From: Fodinicola feengrottensis
GTDB taxonomy: Bacteria > Actinomycetota > Actinomycetes > Mycobacteriales > HKI-0501
Length of the DNA: 64,000 bases
Assembly (NCBI RefSeq): GCF_010993775.1
Contig: NZ_WOTO01000038.1
Location: 23,166-87,165, forward strand
Reading direction: 5' to 3'
The notes beneath the pieces are model-generated. The model searched no databases and had not been told where the DNA came from. It saw only the letters and a program-made list of their open reading frames with translations. The position numbers were made by a program, and so were the translations under genes. Shown piece by piece: positions 48,216 through 56,504 of the stretch. Each line of letters begins with the position of its first letter. Position 1 is the stretch's first letter.

Positions 48216-48751
48216 CCACCGCCGAGCCCAACCCGGGCTACCCGTACGAAGAGACCCACGACCTGCGCTCCGGCCCGGACCTGCATGGCGACCTGCTCGG
48301 GCTGCTGCCGCTGATCGGGCACTGGCGGGGCACCGGCAAGGGCGGCTACGCCGGCGTCGACGACTTCGACTTCGCGCAGGAGGTCCGGTTCAGTCACGAC
48401 GGCCGGGCGGTGCTCGCGTACGAGTCGCGGACCTGGATCATCGACCCGGACGGCGTGCCCCTGCGCCCGTACAGCCGCGAGTCGGGCTGGTGGCGGCCGC
48501 TGGGCAAGGACGACTTCGAGGTCGTGCTCACTGACCAGGACGGCTTCAGCGAGCTGCTGGTCGGCACGGTCGAGGGCACTCGGTACGAGATGTCGTCCGA
48601 CGCGGTCCTGCGCACTCCACCGCGCGGGATGTGGTCGGCGAACACCGCCTCTACGGCATCGTCGAGCGCGATCTCCTCTACGCCGTCGACCAGGCCGCCA
48701 GCGACCAGCCCCTTCGCCCCGTACATGTCCGGCCGCCTGGTCCGCCTCTAA
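48212..48751 (+). CDS. Nitrobindin/FABP-like heme-binding domain protein (DUF1794, frameshifted)
   Basis: Beta-barrel protein related to nitrobindin and M. tuberculosis Rv0813c. The family signature GHWRGTGKGGY is near residue 35, and SGWWRPLGKDDFEV follows. The best start is CTG 48212, preceded by a GGGGGG box; GTG 48152 is the only upstream alternative and would lie inside the micro-ORF. Two compensating frame breaks near 48630 and 48720 interrupt the C-terminus (ERDLLYAVDQAASDQPLRP, then YMSGRLVRL). Relatives bind heme or fatty acids; which applies here is unknown. Confidence 0.78.
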   Translation: MTTAEPNPGYPYEETHDLRSGPDLHGDLLGLLPLIGHWRGTGKGGYAGVDDFDFAQEVRFSHDGRAVLAYESRTWIIDPDGVPLRPYSRESGWWRPLGKDDFEVVLTDQDGFSELLVGTVEGTRYEMSSDAVLRTPPRGMWSANTASTASSSAISSTPSTRPPATSPFAPYMSGRLVRL

Positions 48752-48814
48752 CTCCCGATGGGCCGATTACCGACTGGTAACATAGCCAGCCTCGACCGGT
48801 GAGAGGGAGTGGCC

Positions 48815-49501
48815 ATGCCGCAGTTGGAGCGTGACGGGGACGTGTTCGTCCTCAACCTCGGGGACGGCGAGAACCGGTTCCACCCGGACTGGTTGGCGTC
48901 CGTCGAAGCGGCGCTGGACGAGGTCGAGAAGGGCGACGGGCCGCGAGCGCTGGTCACCGCGGCGACCGGGAAGTTCTACTCCAACGGCCTGGATCTGGAG
49001 TGGATCGCGGCGCATTTCGAAGAGATCGCGGACCATCTCGGCCGGGTGCACGGGCTTTTCGCGCGGATGCTGGCTTTCCCGGTGCCGACGGTGGCTGCTC
49101 TCCAGGGGCACACGTTCGCGGCCGGCGCGATGATCGCGCTGGCGCACGACTTCCGGGTGATGCGGGCCGACCGCGGCTTCTTCTGTCTGCCCGAGGTCGA
49201 CATTCAGATCCCGTTCACGCCGGGGATGTCCGCGCTGATCCAGAGCCGGCTCACCAAGCAGGTCGCGCACACGGCGATGACCACCGCCCGGCGGTACGGC
49301 GGCACTGACGCGTTGTCCGCCGGCATCGTCGACCAGGTGGCCGACGAAGACAAGGTGGTGGAAGCTGCGCTGGAGCTGGCTCGGCCGCTGGCGGCCAAGG
49401 CCGGGGCGACGCTCGGGGCGATCAAATCGCAGATGTACGCGCAGACCTTGGCCGTGCTGCGGGAGAAGAACGTCGACTTCTCCGCGCTCGGCGGGTCGTA
49501 G
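48815..49501 (+). CDS. Enoyl-CoA hydratase/isomerase family protein
   Basis: Crotonase-fold protein of 228 residues, frame intact. ATG 48815 lies 6 bases after GAGAGGGAG. The oxyanion-hole segments are KFYSNGLDLEW and QGHTFAAGAMIALAHDFRVM, and the fold continues with FFCLPEVDIQIPFTPGM. The N-terminus is short and resembles plant and bacterial Delta3,Delta2-enoyl-CoA isomerases, so isomerase activity is at least as likely as hydratase. Confidence 0.85.
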   Translation: MPQLERDGDVFVLNLGDGENRFHPDWLASVEAALDEVEKGDGPRALVTAATGKFYSNGLDLEWIAAHFEEIADHLGRVHGLFARMLAFPVPTVAALQGHTFAAGAMIALAHDFRVMRADRGFFCLPEVDIQIPFTPGMSALIQSRLTKQVAHTAMTTARRYGGTDALSAGIVDQVADEDKVVEAALELARPLAAKAGATLGAIKSQMYAQTLAVLREKNVDFSALGGS

Positions 49502-49550
49502 ACACCCAGCGATTTTCACGAAATCGACGGAAACTCTGAGAAAAGTAGAA

Positions 49551-49627
49551 ACCCTCGGGCCGTTTCGCCGCGACGCGAAAACGTCAGCTGGCGAGCCAAC
49601 CTGGACAACGGTTGGCAGCCCGAGGGT
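49551..49627 (-). terminator. Branched hairpin with T-rich tail, leftward
   Basis: ACCCTCGGGC (49551-49560) pairs perfectly with GCCCGAGGGT (49618-49627). Two inner hairpins (CCAACC/GGTTGG and a CGTTTCGC/GCGAAAACG stem) make a three-way shape. On the minus strand it is followed by TTCTACTTTTCTC, so it should terminate leftward transcription from pabC and the small ORF. Confidence 0.7.
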
Positions 49628-49660
49628 CCGGTGACTGTCCGATAGTGCCGGCCGCCATCA

Positions 49661-49747
49661 TCAGCGGTCGGTCATCCGATCCTGCTTCGGACGGCGGCTA
49701 GCGGACAGCCACCTCACGAGTCCGATACTTATACAAGTTCCGACCAC
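49661..49747 (-). CDS. Possible 28-residue protein downstream of pabC
   Basis: GTG 49747, with AAGGA five bases upstream inside an AAGGAAGGAGG tract, opens a frame reading VVGTCISIGLVRWL and ending KQDRMTDR. The ribosome-binding site is the strongest in this stretch, and a T-tailed terminator follows directly, so the segment is probably transcribed with pabC. I do not recognise the peptide. It may be a real small protein or a regulatory ORF. Confidence 0.4.
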   Translation of the reverse strand: MVGTCISIGLVRWLSASRRPKQDRMTDR

Positions 49748-49815
49748 CTCCTTCCTTCGTGTACGGCAAACGCTACGTCGCCTCGGGCCGGCCGGCAAGG
49801 GAGTTTTTTTTCCAC

Positions 49816-50692
49816 TCATGCGCGGAGCGCAAATCCGAGCGCGGTGCCGAGCCGTGCGGTGAGTGCCGGGTCGAAGGGCAGCGCGTTTCCGTCCAGGGTC
49901 CGAATACCCGCGACACCGCGTACGCTCGAACACAACCAGGCGCCCTCGGTGTCCAGCAGTTCTTTCGGCGTGATCAGCGCTCTCTTGGCCTGGAATCCGA
50001 AGTCTTCGGCGGCTGCCAGCAACTGCCCTGCGGAGGTGCCAGCGAGAATCCCAGTTTCGTTGGGAGTGCTGAAAAGTATGCCGCCGGCCAGCCACACCAG
50101 CGACGAGGTCGGCGCTTCCTTCCAGCGCATAACCGTCAGACGAGGTCCACAACACGTCGTCCGCGTCGTTGGCCTCCGCCCACCGCAGGGACGCCATGTT
50201 CACCGCGTACGACAGCGATTTCACGCCGCCGAGCAGCCACGGCGCGCCCGCTTTGGTGTCGGTCGCGAAGCCGGTGGTGGCGGTCAGTACGCGCACGCCT
50301 TCGCGCCGCAGTCGCAGCGACTTGGCCCCGATCGGGTCGACGGTCGCGAAAACCGTCAGCGGTCCGCCCGGCTCCACCCCGCGTGTCACCGATATCCGCA
50401 GCGCGCCTTCGCAACCCGCTGGCCACGCCTGATGGGACGCTTCGGCGGCCGCCGCCACCAGTCGCTCCAGCATGTCCCGGGCCGGTGGCGTCAGCTCCAT
50501 CAGCGTCGCCGAGCGCGCCATCCGGTCCAGATGTGCCGCTATCCCAAACACGACGCCGTCGACCACGTGCATCGTCTCGAAGATCCCATCGCCGCGAAGG
50601 ACGCCCAGGTCGTCGGCTCTCAGAAGCGGCGCGCTCCGGTCAGCGACTCGTACATGTCCGTCATCGACTGTCAGCAGCAAGGGATCCGGCAT
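49816..50692 (-). CDS. pabC: Class IV aminotransferase, aminodeoxychorismate lyase-like (PabC-type, frameshifted)
   Basis: PLP enzyme of fold type IV, likely producing p-aminobenzoate for folate or acting as a branched-chain or D-amino acid aminotransferase relative. RADDLGVLRGDGIFET opens the fold, the PLP Lys lies in GGVKSLSYAVNM, and the cofactor loop reads NETGILAGTSAG. One frameshift near 50125 splits the last third. It is divergent from fur across a large inverted repeat. Confidence 0.83.
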
Positions 50693-50716
50693 ACAGCGAG
50701 CCTACTGAGCCGACTG

Positions 50717-50795
50717 TTATCAAGGAGACCAGGACTAGCTGTTTTTGCAGGTCTAAAGGCTGTATAAATCCAGCTACTCCTGGCCTCCTTGATAA
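50717..50795. promoter_or_regulatory. 25-bp imperfect inverted repeat between pabC and fur
   Basis: The left arm (50717-50741, TTATCAAGGAGACCAGGACT...) and right arm (50771-50795) are complementary at 23 of 25 positions and flank a 29-base AT-richer spacer with TGTATAAATC. The pair fills the divergent promoter region and is well placed to be an operator pair for Fur autoregulation. A single RNA hairpin is an alternative. The arms do not match the classical 19-bp Fur box. Confidence 0.7.
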
Positions 50796-50827
50796 ACGCG
50801 TCCAGGATGGGTGCGTACGATGGAGTC

Positions 50828-51256
50828 ATGGCCAAAGCGGACACCGCACTGGTAGGCGCCCTGCGCGAGCGTGGCCTCCGGATGACCGCCCAGCGCCAGC
50901 TGGTCCTGGACGCCGTCAGGGAGCTGGTCCACGCCACCCCCGAGCAGATCCACGCCGAGGTGGCGGGCAAAGCGGCGGGCGTCAACATCACCACGATCTA
51001 CCGGACTCTGGAGCTGCTGTCCGAGCTCCGGCTGGTCACCCACACGCACCTGACGCATGGCGCGCCGACGTACCACGCGGCTGGTACGCATCAGCATCTG
51101 CACCTGGTCTGCCGGGACTGTGAGACGGTCACCGAGCTGCCGGCCAGCACCGTCGACGGGCTGGTCCGCAAGCTCCGCGAGGAGCGCGGTTTCGAGCTGG
51201 ATGTGGAACATCTCGCTTTGTTCGGGCAGTGCGCGGACTGTGCCGGTCGGCCCTGA
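50828..51256 (+). CDS. Fur-family metal- or peroxide-responsive regulator
   Basis: A 142-residue regulator with a winged helix (LRERGLRMTAQRQLVLDAV, NITTIYRTLELL) and a dimer domain with HQHLHLVCRDC. The two CxxC pairs (CRDC and CADC at the end) form the structural zinc site. The frame is intact. ATG 50828 (MAKADTAL) is preferred over an upstream in-frame TTG. Without the sensing-site geometry I cannot tell iron (Fur), zinc (Zur), nickel (Nur) or peroxide (PerR/CatR) type apart. Confidence 0.9.
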   Translation: MAKADTALVGALRERGLRMTAQRQLVLDAVRELVHATPEQIHAEVAGKAAGVNITTIYRTLELLSELRLVTHTHLTHGAPTYHAAGTHQHLHLVCRDCETVTELPASTVDGLVRKLREERGFELDVEHLALFGQCADCAGRP

Positions 51257-51276
51257 TTCCGGAGTACGGTTGGACC

Positions 51277-52350
51277 GTGACTTCAGCCTTGCTGACCCTG
51301 CCCGGAGCCGTTGCCGCTGACGGCGTTGACGCTGGTGTGGCGGCCCATTACGGCGACCCGTACAAGGAGCAGCGCGCGCTCCTGGAGAAGGTCGGTGTGG
51401 TCGACCGCTCGCACCGGGGCGTCATCGCGGTGCCCGGTGTCGACCGGCTGACCTGGCTGCACAGCCTGACCAGCCAGCACCTGGAGCGGCTCGCGCCCTG
51501 GCAGGGCACCGAGGCGTTGGTGTTGTCGCCGCACGGGCACGTCGAGCACCACCTGGGCGTGCTGGACGACGGTGCGACGACCTGGCTGGACGTGGAGCCT
51601 GGTACGGCCGCCGCTCTGGTGTCCTATTTGGACTCGATGCGCTTCATGCTGCGGGTGGATCCCACCGATGTCACCGAAAACTGGGCGCTGCTGACGCTGG
51701 TCGGCCCGCAACTCGACACTGCTCTCGCGAATATCGGGGTGGTTCTTGAAGATCAGGCAGCCGCGCTGCCAGGCGGCGGCTGGGTTCGCCGCGTCGCCGG
51801 TCCTGGGCTGGCCGCGGACCTGCTCGTGCCGCATGCGGATTTGCTTCAAACAGTGCGAAGACTCGATGTCCCGCCGGCGGGCATCTGGGCGTACGAAGCC
51901 CTCCGGGTCGCGGATCGGCTGCCTCGGCTCGGCCGCGAAACCGACCACAAGACGATCGTCCAGGAGCCCGGCTGGGTGCCGTCCGCCGTGCACTTGGACA
52001 AGGGCTGTTACCGCGGCCAGGAAACGGTCGCGCGGGTGCACAACCTCGGCAAGCCGCCGCGCCGAATGGTGATGCTGCACCTGGACGGCATGGACGAGGA
52101 CCTGCCGGTCACCGGCGATCCCGATCCGGTGACGCTCGGCGAGCGCCAGGTCGGCTTCGTCGGCACCGCCGTGCGGCACGTCGAGCTCGGCCAGATCGCG
52201 CTCGCGCTGGTACGGCGCAATGTCCCGGTCGACGCCCAGCTGACCATCGGCGACCGCGCGGCCGCCATCGACCCGGACAGCATCCCGGCCGAGAACCCCG
52301 CCGATGTCCGCGAGCGCCCACGCGTCACCCGCCTCCCCTCCCGCCCCTGA
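51277..52350 (+). CDS. ygfZ: Folate-binding YgfZ/GcvT-like Fe-S cluster repair protein
   Basis: Tetrahydrofolate-dependent helper in Fe-S enzyme maturation. The family signature KGCYRGQETVARV is intact, with the GcvT-like fold before it (GVIAVPGVDRLTWLHSLTSQ). GTG 51277 gives 357 residues and a start 20 bases after the fur stop, so the two may be cotranscribed. The frame is intact. Confidence 0.92.
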   Translation: MTSALLTLPGAVAADGVDAGVAAHYGDPYKEQRALLEKVGVVDRSHRGVIAVPGVDRLTWLHSLTSQHLERLAPWQGTEALVLSPHGHVEHHLGVLDDGATTWLDVEPGTAAALVSYLDSMRFMLRVDPTDVTENWALLTLVGPQLDTALANIGVVLEDQAAALPGGGWVRRVAGPGLAADLLVPHADLLQTVRRLDVPPAGIWAYEALRVADRLPRLGRETDHKTIVQEPGWVPSAVHLDKGCYRGQETVARVHNLGKPPRRMVMLHLDGMDEDLPVTGDPDPVTLGERQVGFVGTAVRHVELGQIALALVRRNVPVDAQLTIGDRAAAIDPDSIPAENPADVRERPRVTRLPSRP

Positions 52351-52418
52351 CCCACCACGGAGGGTGAGCGTGGATCCGTACGGGAGGGGGCCCGAGAGCG
52401 GGAAGTAGGGTCCCAGGG

Positions 52419-53142
52419 ATGAGTCACACGCACCGGCTTGACCTCGAGGACGCGAGCCTGCGGGAGTGGGACGCGACCGTCCTGCAGTCCGATGCGGAAA
52501 CCGGGATCGTGTTGGACCGCTCGGCCTTCTATCCCGGTGGCGGCGGCCAGCCGCCGGACCACGGCACACTGCTGTGGGGCGGGGTCCAGACCCGGATCGC
52601 CGGCACCCGCAAGGGCGAGAGCTCTACTTGCTGCCAGTCGAGGGCGACCCGCTGCCGCCGGTGGGTACGGCCGTGCGCGGAGCCCTGGAGGACGAGCGCC
52701 GCAGCATGCTGATGCGTACGCACTCCGGCCTGCACGTCCTGTGCGGGGGGTGGTCTTTCGCGACTTCGGCTCGCTGGTGACCGGCGGGAACATGGAGCCG
52801 GGCACCGCCAGGATGGATTTCAACCTGCCGGAGATTCCGCCTGGTTTCAAGGAAACCGTGGAGGCCTCGATCAACGCCGAGGTGGCCGCTGACCGGTCGA
52901 TTGACGTGAAGGTGCTGCCCCGCGACGATGCCTTCGCGATCCCGGACATCATTCGGACGGCCACCAATCTGGTGCCGGCCGGACTCACCGAGGTGCGGAT
53001 CGTGGACATCGTCGGGCTGGACACCCAGGCCGACGGTGGTACGCACGTGGCCTCGACCAAGGCGATCGGTCGCCTGCAGGTGGCCAAAGTGGAGAGCAAG
53101 GGCCGGGGTTTTCGCCGGCTGCGGCTAAAAATCGTCGACTGA
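52419..53142 (+). CDS. Alanyl-tRNA editing protein, AlaX-like (frameshifted)
   Basis: Free-standing hydrolase that removes Ser or Gly from tRNA-Ala. RSAFYPGGGGQPPD opens the domain, the zinc HxxxH lies in RTHSGLHVL, and the second half holds GGTHVAST. The residue before GGTHV is Asp where AlaX often has Cys, so the zinc site may differ. Frame breaks lie near 52618 and 52748. The start is ATG 52419. Confidence 0.83.
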
Positions 53143-53179
53143 GCAGACATTTCTCATAGAGCGGGGAGAACGAGCGGTC

Positions 53180-54177
53180 GTGCCCAGTTCCGACGTGTTC
53201 GACGGCCCGGTGTTGGTCACGATGGAGCGCTCCGGCCGGGTGGAGAGCGCGCATCGCGGCGCGGTCGTGGTGCTCGACGCGTACGGGCAGGAGCTCGCGT
53301 CCGCCGGCACCGTGGACGTGCCGATTTTTCCCCGCTCGGCCAACAAACCGCTGCAGGCGACCGGCATGTTGCGGACTGGCCTCGCGGTGACCGGCGAGCA
53401 GTTGGCGATGGTGACCGCCAGCCACAGCGGCGAGCCGCAGCACATCCAGCGGATCCTGGAGCTGCTCGCGACCAGCGGCTTTGGCGAGGATGACCTGCGG
53501 TGCCCGCCGTCTCTGCCGCTGGGCGAGGCCGCGCAGCGGGAGCTGCTGGCCTCCGGTGGCGGTGAGCGGCGGGCCGCGATGAACTGCTCGGGCAAGCACG
53601 CCGGCATGCTCTGCGCGTCCGCCGCGGTCGGTCGGCTGGCCGGCTGAGGCGTATTTGGAGCCGGCCAGCCCAGTGCAGCGGCAGATCCGCGAAACTCTGG
53701 CGAAGCTGACCGGCCACCAACTGACCGAGCCCGCGGTGGACGGCTGTGGCGCGCCGCTGTGGCCGGTGCCGTTGCGCGGCCTCGCGACCGCATTCCAGCG
53801 GCTCGTACACGCTGATGTCGGTACGCCTGAGCGGACCGTCGCCGATGTGATGCGCGACCATCCGTGGTTGATTTGGCGGCACCAACCGGGACGTGACCCG
53901 GCTGATGTCCGGGATGCACGGCCTGCTGGTGAAAGACGGCGCGGAAGGCGTCCTGGTGGCCGCGATGCCGGCCGTCGGCGCGGTCGCGGTGAAGATCGCC
54001 GACGGCTCGCAACGCGCTCGTACGCCCCTGCTGGTGGCGGGTCTGCGGCGGCTGGGGTTAGCAGGCCGTACACTCGACGACCTCGCCGAATCGGCTGTCC
54101 TGGGCGGCGGAAGGCCGTTGGGGCCATTCGTTCGCACTGGTCAGAGACTTGAGTCACAAGTCGACCACCTGTGGTGA
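53180..54177 (+). CDS. Asparaginase of the thermolabile (PF06089-type) family (frameshifted)
   Basis: Predicted to hydrolyse L-asparagine, related to the Rhizobium etli type II enzyme. Conserved segments are IFPRSANKPLQATGM (with the Ser and Lys active-site region), TASHSGEPQHI and MNCSGKHAGML. Breaks near 53645 and 53885 split it into three parts ending GGRPLGPFVRTGQRL. GTG 53180 is the start. Confidence 0.83.
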
Positions 54178-54255
54178 GTTTATCGTGACTCGTCTCACCG
54201 TCCATCTGCTAGCTGAGCGCTTGCAATTGCTAGCACCCGCCGCTACCTTGGAGAC

Positions 54256-54711
54256 ATGCCCGGATTGACCGGTCCACTGAGTGAGCTAGGTGAATTTATC
54301 CGCGAACAGCGGGTACGCGCGCAGATCTCGCTCCGTCAGTTGGCCGCCCAGGCGGGCGTGAGCAACCCGTATCTCAGCCAGATCGAGCGCGGGCTTCGAA
54401 AACCGAGCGCGGAAGTGCTCCAACAGATCGCGTCCGCCCTGCGGATCTCGACACCGATCATGTATTTGCGGGCCGGCCTGCTGGACGGTCGAGAAGATCA
54501 GGGTGTGGCGGAGGCGATCACCGCGGACCCGGTCCTGACGGACCGGCAAAAACAAATACTGATCGAGGTCTACGAGTCTTTCTGTCGCGCCAACGGCGCG
54601 GTTAACGGAGAAACTCCGGCCGAATCCCCGGCGGCGAAAATCGTTGCCGAGGTGGAAAGACAGATCTCCCAAGAGTCCGAGAGCACAACCGACGCGAGTG
54701 GCGAAAAATAG
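54256..54711 (+). CDS. XRE-type regulator preceding HBHA-like gene
   Basis: A 151-residue protein with an N-terminal Cro/CI helix-turn-helix (ISLRQLAAQAGVSNPYLSQIERGLRKPS) and an acidic helical C-terminus. The frame is intact. It corresponds in context and form to M. tuberculosis Rv0474, upstream of hbhA, and probably regulates that neighbour. The HBHA-like start is 26 bases after its stop. Confidence 0.85.
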   Translation: MPGLTGPLSELGEFIREQRVRAQISLRQLAAQAGVSNPYLSQIERGLRKPSAEVLQQIASALRISTPIMYLRAGLLDGREDQGVAEAITADPVLTDRQKQILIEVYESFCRANGAVNGETPAESPAAKIVAEVERQISQESESTTDASGEK

Positions 54712-54737
54712 TCGCCGCCGCAAGGAGGTAATTCGTC

Positions 54738-55244
54738 ATGGCCATCGAGACCAAGACCGAGACCCGTTCCACCACCGACCTGCTGACCGGACCGTTCTAC
54801 GCGGTCGCCGGCGTCGGCGACCTCGCCGTCGCAGAGCTGCGCAAACTCCCGCAGCTGGCCACCGATCTGCAGAAGCGTTCGCAGGAGCTGGCCGAGCGCA
54901 CCCGCAACAGCGTCAAGCCCGAAGAGGTTCGCGGCCAGCTCGCCAAGCAGCGCGAGCAGCTGACCAAGCAGTTCGAGGACGCCCAGACCAAGGCCACCAA
55001 GACGTACGAGGACCTGGTCAGCCGGGGCCGCAAGACGGTCGACTCGATCCGCAACCAGAAGGCCACCCAGGAGCTGGTGAACCGGGTCGACGCCACCGCG
55101 CGGTCCGCCAAGGCCACCGCCACCACCGTGCGCAAGGGTGCCGAGCGCGCCCGTACCAGCGCCAAGGGCACCGTGACCTCGGCCCGCAAGACCGCCGCCG
55201 CGGCCGGCAAGGCCGTCGAGGACGGCGCCGAGAAGATCGGCTAG
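54738..55244 (+). CDS. HBHA-like coiled-coil, Lys/Ala-rich protein
   Basis: Related to the mycobacterial heparin-binding hemagglutinin. The 168-residue protein has a short N-terminal helix (DLLTGPFYAVAGVGDLAV), a long coiled coil (LQKRSQELAERTRNSVK, QLAKQREQLTKQFEDAQTKA) and a Lys/Ala/Thr-rich tail (ARTSAKGTVTSARKTAAAAG) like the heparin-binding tail of HBHA. In non-pathogens such proteins associate with the membrane and lipid bodies. ATG 54738 follows AAGGAGG; the frame is intact. Confidence 0.82.
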   Translation: MAIETKTETRSTTDLLTGPFYAVAGVGDLAVAELRKLPQLATDLQKRSQELAERTRNSVKPEEVRGQLAKQREQLTKQFEDAQTKATKTYEDLVSRGRKTVDSIRNQKATQELVNRVDATARSAKATATTVRKGAERARTSAKGTVTSARKTAAAAGKAVEDGAEKIG

Positions 55245-55259
55245 TAGGACCGAAAATGA

Positions 55260-55285
55260 CGGCCCCGGGCAGGTGTCCGGGGCCG
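55260..55285 (+). terminator. Hairpin terminator after HBHA-like gene
   Basis: CGGCCCCGG (55260-55268) pairs with CCGGGGCCG (55277-55285), followed by CTTTC, 15 bases after the stop codon. Confidence 0.75.
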
Positions 55286-55368
55286 CTTTCGTGGGCCGTA
55301 CGACAACCGTGGATCCGGTGCGTAGGCTTGATCCATGTCACTAGCACCGAAAGTGTGGGGGTAGTCCG

Positions 55369-55691
55369 GTGTCAAGCCTCGCGGCGATCAACATCGTCGA
55401 CCCGGTGCAGCTGGTCGTTGGGTGGGCGTTGTTCGCGGTGGTTCTGCTCACCGAGGGCTTCGCGCTGGTGCACTCGATCGCGCAGCGCGCCGAGGCGTAC
55501 ACAGCGGCCGGCAAGCTGACCAAGCCGTCCTGGGTCGGCATCAACCTCGCCGCCATCCTGGTGACCGTGGTGCTCGGGCTGCCGACGGTCAGCATTCTCG
55601 GGCTGATCGCGATCATCGCCTCCTGGTCTATTTGGTGGACGTACGGCCAGCGCTGCGCGAGGTCAGCGAAGGCGGCTCGTCCTCCTGGTAA
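55369..55691 (+). CDS. DUF2516 small membrane protein (frameshifted)
   Basis: About 107 residues with three hydrophobic segments (LVVGWALFAVVLLTEGFALV, WVGINLAAILVTVVLGL, SILGLIAIIASLVYLVDV). One shift near 55625 restores YLVDVRPALREVSEGG and the stop at 55691. It is the counterpart of Rv0476, next to hbhA in M. tuberculosis; the function is unknown. Confidence 0.8.
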
Positions 55692-55708
55692 CCGCTTGCT
55701 AAGTCCGC

Positions 55709-55740
55709 AAGGCCATCTCAGGTCCGCCTGAGGTGGCCTT
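55709..55740 (+). terminator. Hairpin terminator after DUF2516 gene
   Basis: AAGGCCATCTCAGG pairs with CCTGAGGTGGCCTT (one G-T pair) around a four-base loop. Confidence 0.8.
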
Positions 55741-55772
55741 TGTGGTGCCCGGGAGTTGCCGCTCACTCGTAC

Positions 55773-55789
55773 TTGCATAGAGTTTGCAG
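55773..55789 (+). promoter_or_regulatory. Nur-like box upstream of superoxide dismutase
   Basis: TTGCAT-AGAGT-TTGCAG is two TTGCA hexamers five bases apart, resembling the nickel-responsive Nur box of Streptomyces, with a further GCAAG to its right forming an ACTTGC/GCAAGT inverted pair. It ends 40 bases before the SOD start. In Streptomyces Nur represses the Fe-SOD gene in nickel. Confidence 0.5.
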
Positions 55790-55828
55790 AAGCAAGTCTC
55801 TATAGTTTTCGAGGCGAGGAGCTCTCCA

Positions 55829-56446
55829 GTGGCGGACTACCAGCTGCCCGACCTGCCGTACGACTACAGCGCATTGGAGCCGCACATCAGCGGCGAGATC
55901 ATGGAGTTGCACCACAGCAAGCACCATCAGGCGTACGTGAAGGGCGCCAACGACGCGCTGGAGCAGATGGTCGACGCTCGGGAGTCGGGCGCCATCACCA
56001 CAACGGTCAACCTGCTGCAGAAGAACCTGGCCTTCAACCTGGCCGGGCACGTCAACCACTCGGTGTTCTGGCCGAACATGTCGCCGAACGGCGGCGACAA
56101 GCCCGATGGTGAGCTGGGCGCGGCGATCGACGACGACGCCTTCGGGTCGTTTGACGCGTTCCGTATCCACTTCAGCGCCAGCGCGACCAGCATCCAGGGC
56201 TCCGGCTGGGCGATCCTGGCCTGGGACACGCTCGGTCAGAAGCTGATCATCTGTCAGCTCTATGACCACCAGGGCAACCTGCCGGTCGGCATCTACCCGC
56301 TGCTGCTGCTGGACATGTGGGAGCACGCGTTCTACCTGCAATATCGCAACGTCAAGCCGGACTACGTCAAGGCCTGGTGGAACATCATCAACTGGCCGGA
56401 CGTGACCGACCGCTTCAGCGCCGCGCAGGGCGTCAAGCTCGGCTAG
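55829..56446 (+). CDS. sodA: Superoxide dismutase, Fe/Mn type
   Basis: Converts superoxide to oxygen and peroxide. The 205-residue protein has the metal ligands in ELHHSKHHQAY and GHVNHSVFW, and in LDMWEHAFYLQY. GTG 55829 lies after GAGGAG. The frame is intact. Metal choice is unclear; a possible Nur box upstream would favour an Fe enzyme (sodF-type) alternating with a nickel SOD elsewhere in the genome. Confidence 0.93.
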   Translation: MADYQLPDLPYDYSALEPHISGEIMELHHSKHHQAYVKGANDALEQMVDARESGAITTTVNLLQKNLAFNLAGHVNHSVFWPNMSPNGGDKPDGELGAAIDDDAFGSFDAFRIHFSASATSIQGSGWAILAWDTLGQKLIICQLYDHQGNLPVGIYPLLLLDMWEHAFYLQYRNVKPDYVKAWWNIINWPDVTDRFSAAQGVKLG

Positions 56447-56471
56447 CTCGGCTAGCTCGCCGTACGCTTCC

Positions 56472-56504
56472 CCGGCCGGTCGACTGATCCCTTCCGTCGG
56501 CCGG
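56472..56504 (+). terminator. Hairpin terminator after SOD
   Basis: CCGGCCG (56472-56478) pairs with CGGCCGG (56498-56504), 25 bases after the stop codon. Confidence 0.6.

Noticed and set aside
49551..49627. A three-way-junction riboswitch downstream of the enoyl-CoA hydratase-like gene
   Set aside because: The fold reads better as a leftward terminator: perfect outer stem followed by a T-rich tract on the minus strand, with no gene downstream to regulate.
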